Positions 9,721 to 18,860 of a DNA stretch of 64,000 bases are shown here, piece by piece; position 1 is the stretch's first letter, and every line of letters begins with the position of its first letter. Source of the DNA: Pseudomonadota bacterium (GTDB lineage Bacteria; Myxococcota_A; UBA796; CAJQPC01). A program made the position numbers and the translations under genes. Location of the stretch: assembly GCA_024228935.1 (NCBI GenBank), contig JAAESX010000091.1, positions 186,001 to 250,000 on the forward strand. The letters run 5' to 3'. Below the pieces are notes generated by a model. It worked only from the letters and a program-made list of their open reading frames with translations, was not told the DNA's origin and searched no databases.

Positions 9721-10467
9721 GTGTCCGAGGAGAGCCTTCGCCGGGACGTCGTCGCGACCTCGCTCGAGCTGCACGCCCGCGGCTGGGTGGCGAACCACGA
9801 CGGAAACGTCACCACACGCCTCGGCGAGCGCTTCCTGTCGACCCCCACGGCGGTCAGCAAGAGCGCCGTCTCGAGCGAGATGCTCATCGTCGTCGACGAC
9901 AGCGGCTCGGTGGTCCAAGGCACCCGAAAGGCCTTCTCGGAGCTGAAGCTGCACCTGGCCGCGTACCGGTGCCGCCCCGATGTGGGCGCCGTCCTGCACG
10001 CTCATCCCCCGACGGCGACGGGCTTCGCGGTGTCCGGCGTGGACCTGGGCGAGCCCTTCATGGCCGAGCCCATCGTGTCCATCGGCTCGCGCATTCCCAC
10101 CGTGCCGTTCGGCCTGCCGGGCGACCCCGAGCTCGACGCCTCGCTGGCCGCGGCCCTGGGCGGAGCCGACTGTGTGCTGCTCGCCAACCACGGCGTGCTG
10201 ACCGTGGGCCCCGACCTTGAGACCTGCCTGCTCCGCATGGAGCTCGTCGAGCACGTGGCGAAGATCGCGCTGGTCGCACGCCAGCTTGGCGGCCCGGTCG
10301 CGATCCCCTCGCACATCGTCGACAAGCTCCAGAAGAAGCACGACGGCCTGTTCCCTCGCAACGCGGCCGCGCCCGAGCCGACCTCGTCGAGCACCTGGCA
10401 GCAGCCGACCGCGCACACCGGGTCGGCGAGTCACATCGTCGCGAGCGCTCTGAAGCGCCACACGTAG
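9721..10467 (+). CDS. class II aldolase/adducin family (fuculose/rhamnulose-phosphate aldolase-like) with probable C-terminal BMC encapsulation peptide
   Basis: ELHARGWVANHDGNVTTRL...VGAVLHAHPPTATGFAV...LLANHGVLTVGPDLETCLLRMELVEHVAKI; C-terminal linker NAAAPEPTSSSTWQQPTAHTG then SASHIVASALKRHT. Confidence 0.85.
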   Translation: MSEESLRRDVVATSLELHARGWVANHDGNVTTRLGERFLSTPTAVSKSAVSSEMLIVVDDSGSVVQGTRKAFSELKLHLAAYRCRPDVGAVLHAHPPTATGFAVSGVDLGEPFMAEPIVSIGSRIPTVPFGLPGDPELDASLAAALGGADCVLLANHGVLTVGPDLETCLLRMELVEHVAKIALVARQLGGPVAIPSHIVDKLQKKHDGLFPRNAAAPEPTSSSTWQQPTAHTGSASHIVASALKRHT

Positions 10468-10620
10468 TCGACTACCGCTCGGACACCAAGCCCCTCAGGT
10501 AGTCAAGACGTCCGCGTGCTCCGGCGACGAGAACAGGTAGCATCCGCCCACCGTATCCAAGGTTGCGTGGGCCTCGCTCCGCGCTAAGCCCACCCTGGAC
10601 GACGTTCGGAGACATCGCGA

Positions 10621-11340
10621 ATGAGCCGTTGGAAGAAGGCCTTGGCCAAGGCCGGACTGCTGGAGCTGGACGGAGACGAGATCGAGCCCACCGCGAGCGA
10701 GGACACTCCCGCGGACGCCGATGACATCGACCGCATCCTCGCCGAGACCAAGGCGCTCGTCGGCGACGCCGAGGCCGCACCGCCGGTCGTGGTCAAGCCC
10801 ACCCCGCCGAAGATCTTCGAGCCGCTCGTCGAGGTGGTCGAGAACGTCGAGCTCGACGCGCTCTTCGCCCAGAGCGGGGTGCCCGAGTCGCCCTTCCCGG
10901 CCGAGAAGCTCCTGAAGGTGCTCGACGGCCTGCGTGCGCTCGATCCGGGGACCCGCAAGGCCGCCATCCTGGCGATGGACGCCGCGGACGAGGACTGGAC
11001 CATCCAGGACCCGCTCCTGGACGCCAACCGCAAGATCGCGGCGCTCGACACGGCCCGCGAGCGGCTGACCGCGACCGCGGCCCAGGCCGAGGCGAAGGCC
11101 GAGACCGACCTGGCCGAGCAGGAGACGTACAAGGAGGAGGCCTCCGCCACGATCCGCGCCCAGATCGCGGATCTGGAGAAGCTCCTCGAGACCGAGCTCA
11201 ACAAGGTGGCCGAAGAGAAAGCCACCATCCACGCACGACTCCAGGAGACGCGTGCAGCCTGCACGCGCGAGTCCGCCCGCTACGAAGCGGAGTCGGACCG
11301 CCTGAAGTCCCTGACCCTGACCTTTCCGACCGAGAGCTGA
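10621..11340 (+). CDS. hypothetical coiled-coil protein in ABC/OmpA operon
   Basis: 239 aa; ERLTATAAQAEAKAETDLAEQETYKEEASATIRAQIADLEKLLETELNKVAEEKATIHARL. Confidence 0.65.
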   Translation: MSRWKKALAKAGLLELDGDEIEPTASEDTPADADDIDRILAETKALVGDAEAAPPVVVKPTPPKIFEPLVEVVENVELDALFAQSGVPESPFPAEKLLKVLDGLRALDPGTRKAAILAMDAADEDWTIQDPLLDANRKIAALDTARERLTATAAQAEAKAETDLAEQETYKEEASATIRAQIADLEKLLETELNKVAEEKATIHARLQETRAACTRESARYEAESDRLKSLTLTFPTES

Positions 11341-11343
11341 TCC

Positions 11344-12996
11344 ATGGCCAAGCTGACCCCCCTCGCGAAGGGACTCCTCGCCTTCTCCATCCTCGCGGTC
11401 GCCGGAGCGGCCATCTACCACCTCGGGTTCAGCGACCCGGGCGAGGCGGATCCGGTCACCGACGGCGACACCACCAAGCCGGTCGGTGAGAAGCCGACCT
11501 TCGCTTCCGGCGACTCGCTGGGTAGCGAGGACAACCCGCTGAAGGTCTCCATCGTCAGCTTCCACGGCTACGCGCCCGCGCTCGTCGCGAACGGCAACAG
11601 CCTGACGACCCAGCCCGGCAGCATCTTCGCCAAGCAGGGCGTGAACGTGGAGTTCGTCATCCAGGACGACATCCCCACGCTCCCGACCATCTTCGGCAGC
11701 AAGACGGCGCACTGCGCCTGGCGGACCAGCGACTTCTGGGCCCAGGAGCACCCGAACGTCCGGAACGCCGGACTGGACGCCAAGGCCATCGTCGTCGTGG
11801 ACAACACGCAGGGCGCCGACGCGGTCATCGCGACCGACCCGAACGTCCAGTCCATCGAGGACCTGGCCGGCAAGAAGATCGCGCTCCTGCAGTACACGCC
11901 CTCGGACGGCATGGTCATCGACGCCATCGACAACTCGATGCTGACCGCGCGGAAGAAGAACTCGATCGACTTCGTCTACGTGAACCCCGACGAAGGCCTG
12001 GCCGGCGTCCGTGCCGCGCTGGAGTCCGGCAACGCCGACGCCGCCGCGCTGTGGGACCCGGACCTGTCCCTGGCTCGCACCGGCATCCCCGGTGCCCACA
12101 CGATCTACTCGACCAAGACGGCCACGAACCTGATCTACGACGTCATCGTCTGTGACTCGGCGTACCTGGACGATCCGAAGAACGACGCCGCCTTCCAGGG
12201 CTTCGTCGCGGGCTGGCTCGAGGGCGTCGACGCGGCCGAGGCCGACCACGACAACGCGGTCGACGCGCTGGTCGAGACCGAGGAATTCTTCGAGCTGCTG
12301 GCTCGCGAGGAGGGCCGGGACTTCGTGAAGGGCCTCTTTGGCGAGATCGTCTGGACCGGTCTGGACGACAACGCCCGCATCCTGGGCCTGGCCGGCGGCA
12401 CGAACCACTACGAGCGCGTCTACAAGCGCTTCGACGGCATCTACCGCGCCGCTGGGGCCCTGGCCGACCCGACCTCGCCCGTCATCACGCCGCAGGACAG
12501 CTTCGAGACCAAGTACGTCGAGAAGCTGCTGGCCGCGGACGCCAAGGCGAAGGCGGACGCCGCCAAGCCCCAGTTCACGTTCACCGAGTCGCAGGCCAAG
12601 GAGGCCCACGCGGTCGAGGCCCAGCTGACCAAGCCCATCGAGATCAACTTCGACACGGGCAAGGCCGAGCTGACCAAGCGCTCCGAGCGCACGATCGACG
12701 AGGAGATGGTCTCGCTGATCGAGAACAACGGCTCGGCGTACTTCGAGGTCAGCGGCAACACGGACTCGACCGGTAGCCGCGGCACGAACATGAGCCTGTC
12801 CGAGAGCCGCGCCCAGGTCGTCGTCGACTACCTGGTCAAGGAGTGGGAGTTCCCCGTCGAGCGCTTCATCGTGGTCGGAAACGGGCCGGACAAGCCCATC
12901 TGCAACGAGAGCAACCCGGCCGAGGAGGAGATGAGCCTCGAGGAGTGCCGCGGAGCCAACCGAAGCACCCGCCTGGCGATTCACAGCCGAGGCTGA
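11344..12996 (+). CDS. ABC transporter substrate-binding protein (NMT1/taurine/nitrate type) fused to C-terminal OmpA peptidoglycan-binding domain
   Basis: N-terminal TM; VEFVIQDDIPTLPTIFGSKTAHCAWRTSDFWAQ...SIEDLAGKKIALLQYTPSD; C-terminal INFDTGKAELTKRSERTIDEEM...EVSGNTDSTGSRGTNMSLSESRAQVVVDYLV. Confidence 0.85.
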   Translation: MAKLTPLAKGLLAFSILAVAGAAIYHLGFSDPGEADPVTDGDTTKPVGEKPTFASGDSLGSEDNPLKVSIVSFHGYAPALVANGNSLTTQPGSIFAKQGVNVEFVIQDDIPTLPTIFGSKTAHCAWRTSDFWAQEHPNVRNAGLDAKAIVVVDNTQGADAVIATDPNVQSIEDLAGKKIALLQYTPSDGMVIDAIDNSMLTARKKNSIDFVYVNPDEGLAGVRAALESGNADAAALWDPDLSLARTGIPGAHTIYSTKTATNLIYDVIVCDSAYLDDPKNDAAFQGFVAGWLEGVDAAEADHDNAVDALVETEEFFELLAREEGRDFVKGLFGEIVWTGLDDNARILGLAGGTNHYERVYKRFDGIYRAAGALADPTSPVITPQDSFETKYVEKLLAADAKAKADAAKPQFTFTESQAKEAHAVEAQLTKPIEINFDTGKAELTKRSERTIDEEMVSLIENNGSAYFEVSGNTDSTGSRGTNMSLSESRAQVVVDYLVKEWEFPVERFIVVGNGPDKPICNESNPAEEEMSLEECRGANRSTRLAIHSRG

Positions 12997-12997
12997 G

Positions 12998-13789
12998 ATG
13001 TGGAACCCCTACGACACGCTGCCCCCCGGGCGCAGCCGCGTCATGGGCATCGGCGCCGTCGTCAGCGTGCTCCTCGTCTGGAGCCTGCTGTCCGGAACCG
13101 GGCTCGTGCCGCCGAACAAGCTGCCGGCCCCCTGGGAGGTCGCCGACGCGTTCGTGAAGCTCGCCTGGTACGCCGACAAGGGGGAGAGCCCGCTGCTCAT
13201 CGCCACGGCCTGGTCGCTGGGTCGGGTCGCCTCCGCAGGAGTCCTCGTCGTCGTCATTGGCATCCCCATCGGCATCCTGATGGGCGCGAGCACCAAGGTG
13301 AACGCATTCTTCTCGCCGCTGGTCGACCCGTTCCGGTCCGCGCCCATCGTGGCCGTCCTGCCCATCCTGGTGATGTGGCTGGGCATCCAGGAGTCGATGA
13401 AGATCACGTTCCTGTTCCTGGGAGCCGTGGTCTACCTGATCCCGATGGTCCGGGACGCCGTCCAGGCCGTTCCGAGCACCTTCTACATCTCGGCCCGGGA
13501 CCTGGGCGCGACCGAGTGGGAGGCCATCCGCCACGCCGTCATCCCGATGGCCATGCCGCGCATCGCGGACGCCGTCATCGTCGCCATCAGCGTGATGTGG
13601 ACCTACATCACCGTCGCCGAGTACGTGAACGCGGAGAAGGGCCTGGGCCAGCTCATCAGCCACGCCCGACGCTTCTCGGCGATGGACCAGGTGTTCGTCG
13701 GCATCTTCGTGATCATCGCGCTGGCTCTCGTCACGTTCCAGGGCATGACCTGGATGAAGACCCGGATGTACGACTGGGAGGTCACGTGA
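12998..13789 (+). CDS. ABC transporter permease (SsuC/TauC-like)
   Basis: GIPIGILMGASTKVNAFFSPLVDPFRSAPIVAVLPILVMWLGI...TEWEAIRHAVIPMAMPRIADAVIVAIS. Confidence 0.85.
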   Translation: MWNPYDTLPPGRSRVMGIGAVVSVLLVWSLLSGTGLVPPNKLPAPWEVADAFVKLAWYADKGESPLLIATAWSLGRVASAGVLVVVIGIPIGILMGASTKVNAFFSPLVDPFRSAPIVAVLPILVMWLGIQESMKITFLFLGAVVYLIPMVRDAVQAVPSTFYISARDLGATEWEAIRHAVIPMAMPRIADAVIVAISVMWTYITVAEYVNAEKGLGQLISHARRFSAMDQVFVGIFVIIALALVTFQGMTWMKTRMYDWEVT

Positions 13790-14583
13790 GCGAGGCCACC
13801 CCGGTCCAGATCGAGCTCGAGGGCATCGCCCAGGAGTACCCGAAGCCCGATGGCTCCGGCATGCTGCGGGTCGTCGACAGCATCGATCTCTCGCTCACGC
13901 CCGGCATCACGATGCTGCTGGGCCCGTCCGGCTGCGGCAAGAGCACCATCCTGCGCATGATGGGCGGCGTTCGGCCGTTGGGCGTGAAGACCCCGACCGA
14001 GGGCACCGTCACCATCGACGGCCAGCCCTGTGACGGCCCCCACGACGACGCCGTCATGGTCTTCCAGCGGTACGCCAACCGCCCGGACCTGTCGGTGCGC
14101 GAGAACGTGGCCTTCCCCTTCCGCTTGAAGCTCTGGCGCGACAAGGTGCCCGAGAGCGAGCAGAAGAGCCGGGTCGACGACATCCTTCGCGAGGTCGGCC
14201 TGGCCGACAAGGCCGAGCTCCGGCCCCACCAGCTGTCGGGTGGCCAGAACCAGCGCGTCGCCCTGGCCCGAGCGTTGGTCCTGAGGCCGCGCATCCTTCT
14301 GATGGACGAGCCGTTCGGCGCCCTGGACGCGCAGACCCGCGAGGAGATGCAGGCGCTGCTGAGCGACCTCATCGCCGACCACCCCTGCCTGGCCGTGTTC
14401 GTCACACACGACGTGACCGAGGCGCTGCTGCTCGGCGACCGGGTGCTGGTTCTCTCGACGCAGCCCGCCCGCGTGGCCGACGACTTCACGATCGACGAGC
14501 CGCGGCCTCGCTCGACGCTGTGGCTCCGCTCGACCGGCGCTCGCGCTCTCGAGGAGCGCATCCTCGACCAGCTGCACGCCTGA
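13786..14583 (+). CDS. ABC transporter ATP-binding protein (SsuB/TauB-like)
   Basis: MLLGPSGCGKSTILRMMGG, HQLSGGQNQRVALARALVLRPRILLMDEPFGALD; GTG start overlaps permease stop. Confidence 0.85.
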   Translation: MSEATPVQIELEGIAQEYPKPDGSGMLRVVDSIDLSLTPGITMLLGPSGCGKSTILRMMGGVRPLGVKTPTEGTVTIDGQPCDGPHDDAVMVFQRYANRPDLSVRENVAFPFRLKLWRDKVPESEQKSRVDDILREVGLADKAELRPHQLSGGQNQRVALARALVLRPRILLMDEPFGALDAQTREEMQALLSDLIADHPCLAVFVTHDVTEALLLGDRVLVLSTQPARVADDFTIDEPRPRSTLWLRSTGARALEERILDQLHA

Positions 14584-15458
14584 TGTCCGACAAGAAGCCG
14601 CTCCAGCACCTGTGGCAGAAGGCCGACGCCCTCGACGAGAAGGACGTCAACTACCTGCAGGAGATGGTGACCAGTCAGGTCAGCGTGCTCGGACTGGTGG
14701 GTGCGCTGGGACTGGGCGCCGTCCTCTCCGTCCCGCTCGGGCTGGGCATCGGGGCCATCCCCATCATCGCGGCGCTGGCGGCCGAGGGGGTGCTCGCGCT
14801 GTTCCTCCCTTCGTCGCCCGTCTTCCGCGAGTTCGTGAACAAGCGCAAGCGGATGGACCAGCGCGAGGCCGTCCGCACGCACCTGCTCGAGGAGCTCGCG
14901 TCCAAGGCCCGCCCCGACGACAAGAACTGGCGTACGTACGAGCGGATGCGCGAGCGGCTCAGCTCGCTGAAGAGTCTGGCCGGCAACCGCGACACCTCGC
15001 TGTCGGGTCGGAACGTCGAGGACCTGGACAGCGCCACGGTCGACTTCCTGGGCCTGTGGGTCGCGTGGCTGGCGATGCGCGAGCGGTGGGAGGACGTCGA
15101 CGAGCGGGGCATCAACCGCAGGCTCGGGGAGATCAAGGCGAACCTGGGCCAGACCGACGACGCGGTCGACCGGCACCACCTGGAGAAGGCCGCCAGCGAC
15201 CTGGAGCGCATCCTGGCGCGCCGGAAGTCCCTGTGGGGGCGCGCCGCGAGCGTCGAGGCCGGCATGCTGTCGATGGCGGACACGTTCGAGGAGGTCTACC
15301 AGCGCGTCGTGGCCAACCCGAACTCCGCGGACGCCGCCGCGGCTCTGGACGAGGCCGTCGAGCGCATGCACGTGGAAGAGCAGCTCGACTTCGCGGTCGA
15401 CGCCGAGCTCGAAGGACTCTTGAAGAAGCGACGCGCCGGCCAGCGAGCCAAGGCCTGA
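14583..15458 (+). CDS. hypothetical membrane protein with coiled coils
   Basis: Two predicted TM segments VSVLGLVGALGLGAVLSVPLGLGIGAIPIIAALAAEGVLALFL then charged helical region; same operon. Confidence 0.65.
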   Translation: MSDKKPLQHLWQKADALDEKDVNYLQEMVTSQVSVLGLVGALGLGAVLSVPLGLGIGAIPIIAALAAEGVLALFLPSSPVFREFVNKRKRMDQREAVRTHLLEELASKARPDDKNWRTYERMRERLSSLKSLAGNRDTSLSGRNVEDLDSATVDFLGLWVAWLAMRERWEDVDERGINRRLGEIKANLGQTDDAVDRHHLEKAASDLERILARRKSLWGRAASVEAGMLSMADTFEEVYQRVVANPNSADAAAALDEAVERMHVEEQLDFAVDAELEGLLKKRRAGQRAKA

Positions 15459-15465
15459 GGAGACC

Positions 15466-16314
15466 GTGATGAGCCCCACCCGAATCCACCTGAAGGACCT
15501 GCAGGCCCGCCACGACTTCTCCGCGAGCAAGGCCCTGGTCGAGAGCGCCCTGGGTCGCGCCATGCGCAGCAACACGTCGCTGGTGCGCTTCTTCGCCCGC
15601 TACACGAGCTGGAACGGGTACTTCGGCAGCGGCGTCGCGGCGCTGGCCGCCAAGTGCGGGCGCTCGCGCAAGGTCTTCATGGACCGCAACCAGCCCATCG
15701 AGCAACTGGCCGACCGGTCGGTCTTCGTCGGGAGCTTCTTCTTCGACGCCGCGCGCGACGAGTTCGACGACCGCGACACCGTGCATCGCGACACGCACCG
15801 CTGCCTCGCCCAGGCCACGCTGTCGGGACTCATCACGTACAGCCGGCTGACCGAGACCGGCGAGATCAACATGCTCTTGAGCGACCCGGTCTGGCTCGAC
15901 GCGCTCCAGGAGCGGGTCGCCGTCGGCTACGGGGCCCGCAGCGCCGACACGCCCGCCTCGATCTTCCGCGCCATGGGCTACCACCTGGGGAGCGAGGTCC
16001 TGGCCGACGAGGAGTTCAGCCTCATCCACACCGCGATGGAGCAGGCGAACCCCGACCTCGTGAAGTGGCTCGACGGCCACTCGGTGACCATCGCCGGCCA
16101 GGAGCACAACGCCTGGTACTGGGTGAAGATCCACTCGGGACACGGCGGCGGAGTCGAGGCCGACCACTTCGACTGGGCCATCAAGGGCGTCCGGCGAGGC
16201 TTCCAGTTCAGCAAGCCGACCCTGCACCCCGAGCTCAAGAAGCAGGTGTTCCTGGGCTTCGACGACTTCGCGCGCGACCACGCCGAGTTCTTCACGAACG
16301 TCGGCGAGCTGTAG
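15466..16314 (+). CDS. hypothetical protein, possibly heme-oxygenase/TENA-like helical fold
   Basis: Helical 282 aa protein with AGQEHNAWYWVKIHSGHGGGVEADHFDWA motif; fold guess only. Confidence 0.5.
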   Translation: MMSPTRIHLKDLQARHDFSASKALVESALGRAMRSNTSLVRFFARYTSWNGYFGSGVAALAAKCGRSRKVFMDRNQPIEQLADRSVFVGSFFFDAARDEFDDRDTVHRDTHRCLAQATLSGLITYSRLTETGEINMLLSDPVWLDALQERVAVGYGARSADTPASIFRAMGYHLGSEVLADEEFSLIHTAMEQANPDLVKWLDGHSVTIAGQEHNAWYWVKIHSGHGGGVEADHFDWAIKGVRRGFQFSKPTLHPELKKQVFLGFDDFARDHAEFFTNVGEL

Positions 16315-16320
16315 TCCCGT

Positions 16321-17364
16321 TCATCGGTCCGTGATGGTGACGCCCTCGAGGCCACGGACCATCTCGTGGCCCCACATCCCCGCCGGGGTCTGGAAACCGG
16401 GCGTGACGTCGCCCGCCTCGCACCGCCGGACCGCTTCGAGCGCGGCGTGGACCGTCAGCGTGTAGCCCTCGGGGCCGTGCAGGATGGCCTCGGCCCGTTC
16501 GTCGCCCTTGATGACCTCGCCCCAGATGATGCTCTTCCCGCGCGCACGGGCGGCGTCGTCCGGACCGCGCAGGTTCTTGTCGACGTGGTTCAGCAGCACC
16601 TTCTGGACGCTCGGCGCCCCCAGGACCGCGGTCGCGGCGCCACCCAGGAGCTGCATGCCCAGGATCGCGGCGCCGGGCAGCGACGCGTACACCCGGATGT
16701 TGGGGATGCCCGTCGTGTAGAACGCCGTCGACACGTCCCCCCAGGGGATCGTCACGCACTTCACCGGGCCACGCCCGAAGTCGATGTGGCGAACGTCATG
16801 GGCGATGCCCACCTTCTGGATCCGGCCGTTCTCGCGGATCGCACCACCACCGCCCAGGTTCTCCACCGTGGTGGTGGCCGTGCCGTGCGACAGCTCGCCG
16901 AACATCAGGAGCGCCAGGTTCAGGTGCGTCGTGCCCGGGAGCCGCTCGGACAGGTGCTTCGCCAGCGAGTCGCTGGGCACGACGTCGTACCCGACCCCCG
17001 GGATGAGCGCGATGCCCGCCTCCTTGGCACGAGCGGACTGTCGCGCCGCTCCCTCGAAGACGCTGATCTCGCCGGTGACGTCCAGGTAGTGGGTCCCGGC
17101 CTTCATGCAGGCCTCGGCCATCGCCTCCCACGTCCGGTGGAACGGACCAGCGCAGTGCAACACCACGTCGAGCGGGCGCAGGATCTCGACGAGCTCGGGG
17201 TCCTCGAGCGAGACGGCCCGGTGTTCGAGGCCCAATCGCTCGGCCACCGCCGCCAGTCGGACCGGGTCACGTCCCAGCAGGAGCGGCTTGCTGCCCTGTT
17301 CGATCGCGACCCGCGCAGCCAGCTCGCCGGTGTAGCCGTAGGCCCCGTAGATCGCGTACGCCAC
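16321..17364 (-). CDS. saccharopine dehydrogenase-like NAD(P)-binding / trans-acting enoyl reductase family
   Basis: AIYGAYGYTGELAARVAIEQGSKPLLLGRDPVRL...VLHCAGPFHRTWEAMAEACMKAGTHYLDVTGEISVFE. Confidence 0.8.
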   Translation of the reverse strand: MAYAIYGAYGYTGELAARVAIEQGSKPLLLGRDPVRLAAVAERLGLEHRAVSLEDPELVEILRPLDVVLHCAGPFHRTWEAMAEACMKAGTHYLDVTGEISVFEGAARQSARAKEAGIALIPGVGYDVVPSDSLAKHLSERLPGTTHLNLALLMFGELSHGTATTTVENLGGGGAIRENGRIQKVGIAHDVRHIDFGRGPVKCVTIPWGDVSTAFYTTGIPNIRVYASLPGAAILGMQLLGGAATAVLGAPSVQKVLLNHVDKNLRGPDDAARARGKSIIWGEVIKGDERAEAILHGPEGYTLTVHAALEAVRRCEAGDVTPGFQTPAGMWGHEMVRGLEGVTITDR

Positions 17365-17790
17365 TCAGAAGCTCCCGTCGTTCGCCATGGATGCCCACGG
17401 CTCGACGATGGGCAAGGCGTCTCCGTCCTGCAGCAGCTCGACGCTGTGTCCGTCGGGTGAGACGACGAAGGCCATCCGCCCATCGCGCGGGGGGCGCGCG
17501 ATGGCCACCCCGTGATCGACCAGGCGCTGGCAGGTCGCGTAGATGTCCGGCACGGCGTAGGCCAGGTGGCCGAAGAAGCGCCCGGTCGGGTACGGCTCGT
17601 CCTGGTCCCAGTTGTGGGTCAGCTCGACGGTGGCGGTGTCACCGTCCGTGCCGGTCCCCAGGAACACGAGCGTGAAGCGCCCGCGCTCGTGATCGCGACG
17701 CCGGACCTCCACCAGTCCGAGCTTCGTGCAGAAGAAGTCGAGCGCGGCGTCGAGGTCACGCACGCGAAGCATGGTGTGGAGATAGCGCAT
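17365..17790 (-). CDS. gloA: lactoylglutathione lyase (glyoxalase I)
   Basis: [45 protein letters not shown]...[29 protein letters not shown]. Confidence 0.85.
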   Translation of the reverse strand: MRYLHTMLRVRDLDAALDFFCTKLGLVEVRRRDHERGRFTLVFLGTGTDGDTATVELTHNWDQDEPYPTGRFFGHLAYAVPDIYATCQRLVDHGVAIARPPRDGRMAFVVSPDGHSVELLQDGDALPIVEPWASMANDGSF

Positions 17791-17855
17791 GGGGGCTCCA
17801 GGCCAAAAGACGCGGCAACGTAGCCAGTCGCCGTCCTCGTGCGAAGGTTCCTGTC

Positions 17856-18539
17856 ATGTCCATTGCCACCGTTCCCGTCGCGCAGGCCGATCAGAACTCC
17901 CGCGCCGCATTCATCGCCAAGACCTACGTCCACCTGTTCGGCGCCATCGGGCTCTTCACGGTGATCGAAGCCGGGCTCTTCCTCTCCGGACTGGCCCAGC
18001 CCATCGCCGAGATGATGCTGAGCGTCAGCTGGTTGCTCGTGCTCGGCGGCTTCATGGTCGTCGGCTGGATCGCCAGCGCCGCCGCGGCCCGCGCGAAGAG
18101 CCTGCCCGCCCAGTACGCAGCGCTCCTCGCCTACGTCGGCGCCGAGGCCTTCATCTTCGTCCCGATGCTCTACCTGGCGGACCTGTACGCCCCGGGCGCC
18201 ATCTCCTCCGCTGCGCTGGTCACGCTCCTCGGATTCGGCGGCCTGACCGGCATCGCGCTCCAGACCCGCAAGGACTTCACGTTTATGGGCGGCATGCTGC
18301 GCTGGATCGGCGTCGGCGTGCTCCTGCTCATCGTCGGCAGCATCGCGTTCGGCTTCGAGCTGGGCGTCTTCTTCAGCGTCGCCATGGTCGTCTTCGCCGG
18401 GGCCGTGATCCTGTACCAGACCAGCAACATCATGCAGAACTACCCGAAGGACAAGTACGTCTCCGCCAGCCTGGCGCTGTTCGCCGCCGTCGCCCTGATG
18501 TTCTGGTACGTGCTGCGGATCTTCATGTCCCGCCGCTGA
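17856..18539 (+). CDS. Bax inhibitor-1/YccA family membrane protein
   Basis: AFIAKTYVHLFGAIGLFTVIEAGLF...ALLAYVGAEAFIFVPMLYLA...TGIALQTRKDFTFMGGML; 7 TM. Confidence 0.8.
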   Translation: MSIATVPVAQADQNSRAAFIAKTYVHLFGAIGLFTVIEAGLFLSGLAQPIAEMMLSVSWLLVLGGFMVVGWIASAAAARAKSLPAQYAALLAYVGAEAFIFVPMLYLADLYAPGAISSAALVTLLGFGGLTGIALQTRKDFTFMGGMLRWIGVGVLLLIVGSIAFGFELGVFFSVAMVVFAGAVILYQTSNIMQNYPKDKYVSASLALFAAVALMFWYVLRIFMSRR

Positions 18540-18550
18540 GCGCTCGGGCC

Positions 18551-18860
18551 CTATCTGGCGTACATGTCCGCGCCGCTCAGCTGCAGGTTCGGGAGCCACG
18601 TCGTGTAGCCGACGCCGGTCCCGAGATCGGTCTCGAGCCGCCACACGAGCTCGCCGTCCGCGTCGACCTCCTCGACCCGCCCAGCGGTGCTCCACGTGAC
18701 CATCGTGTGGTCGCCGTCGACCCGCTGGACCGAGCCCAGGCCGAAGCTGTACAGATCCTCGTCGCCCCAGTAGTCCCAGACCTGCTCGGCGGTCTCGACG
18801 TCGTCGGACCAGGCCGGCGGTCTCGGTGGTGAACCGGACACGTGCGACGGTGCCGATCAT
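18551..18860 (-). pseudogene. C-terminal fragment of an arylsulfotransferase (ASST)-family protein, probably frameshifted
   Basis: VETAEQVWDYWGDEDLYSFGLGSVQRVDGDHTMVTWSTAGRVEEVDADGELVWRLETDLGTGVGYTTWLP resembles ASST C-terminus; ATG (18858-18860) overlapping BMC-P stop opens MIGTVARVRFTTET in a different frame, so about 1 indel separates the two parts. Confidence 0.5.

Noticed and set aside
10495-12984. 829-aa minus-strand ORF
   Set aside because: Antisense artefact covering the SBP-OmpA gene; no motif
16321-17790. Saccharopine dehydrogenase-like and glyoxalase genes as BMC accessory enzymes (aldehyde detoxification)
   Set aside because: Separated from the BMC operon by a plus-strand Bax-inhibitor gene and carrying no encapsulation-like tails; proximity alone is not enough
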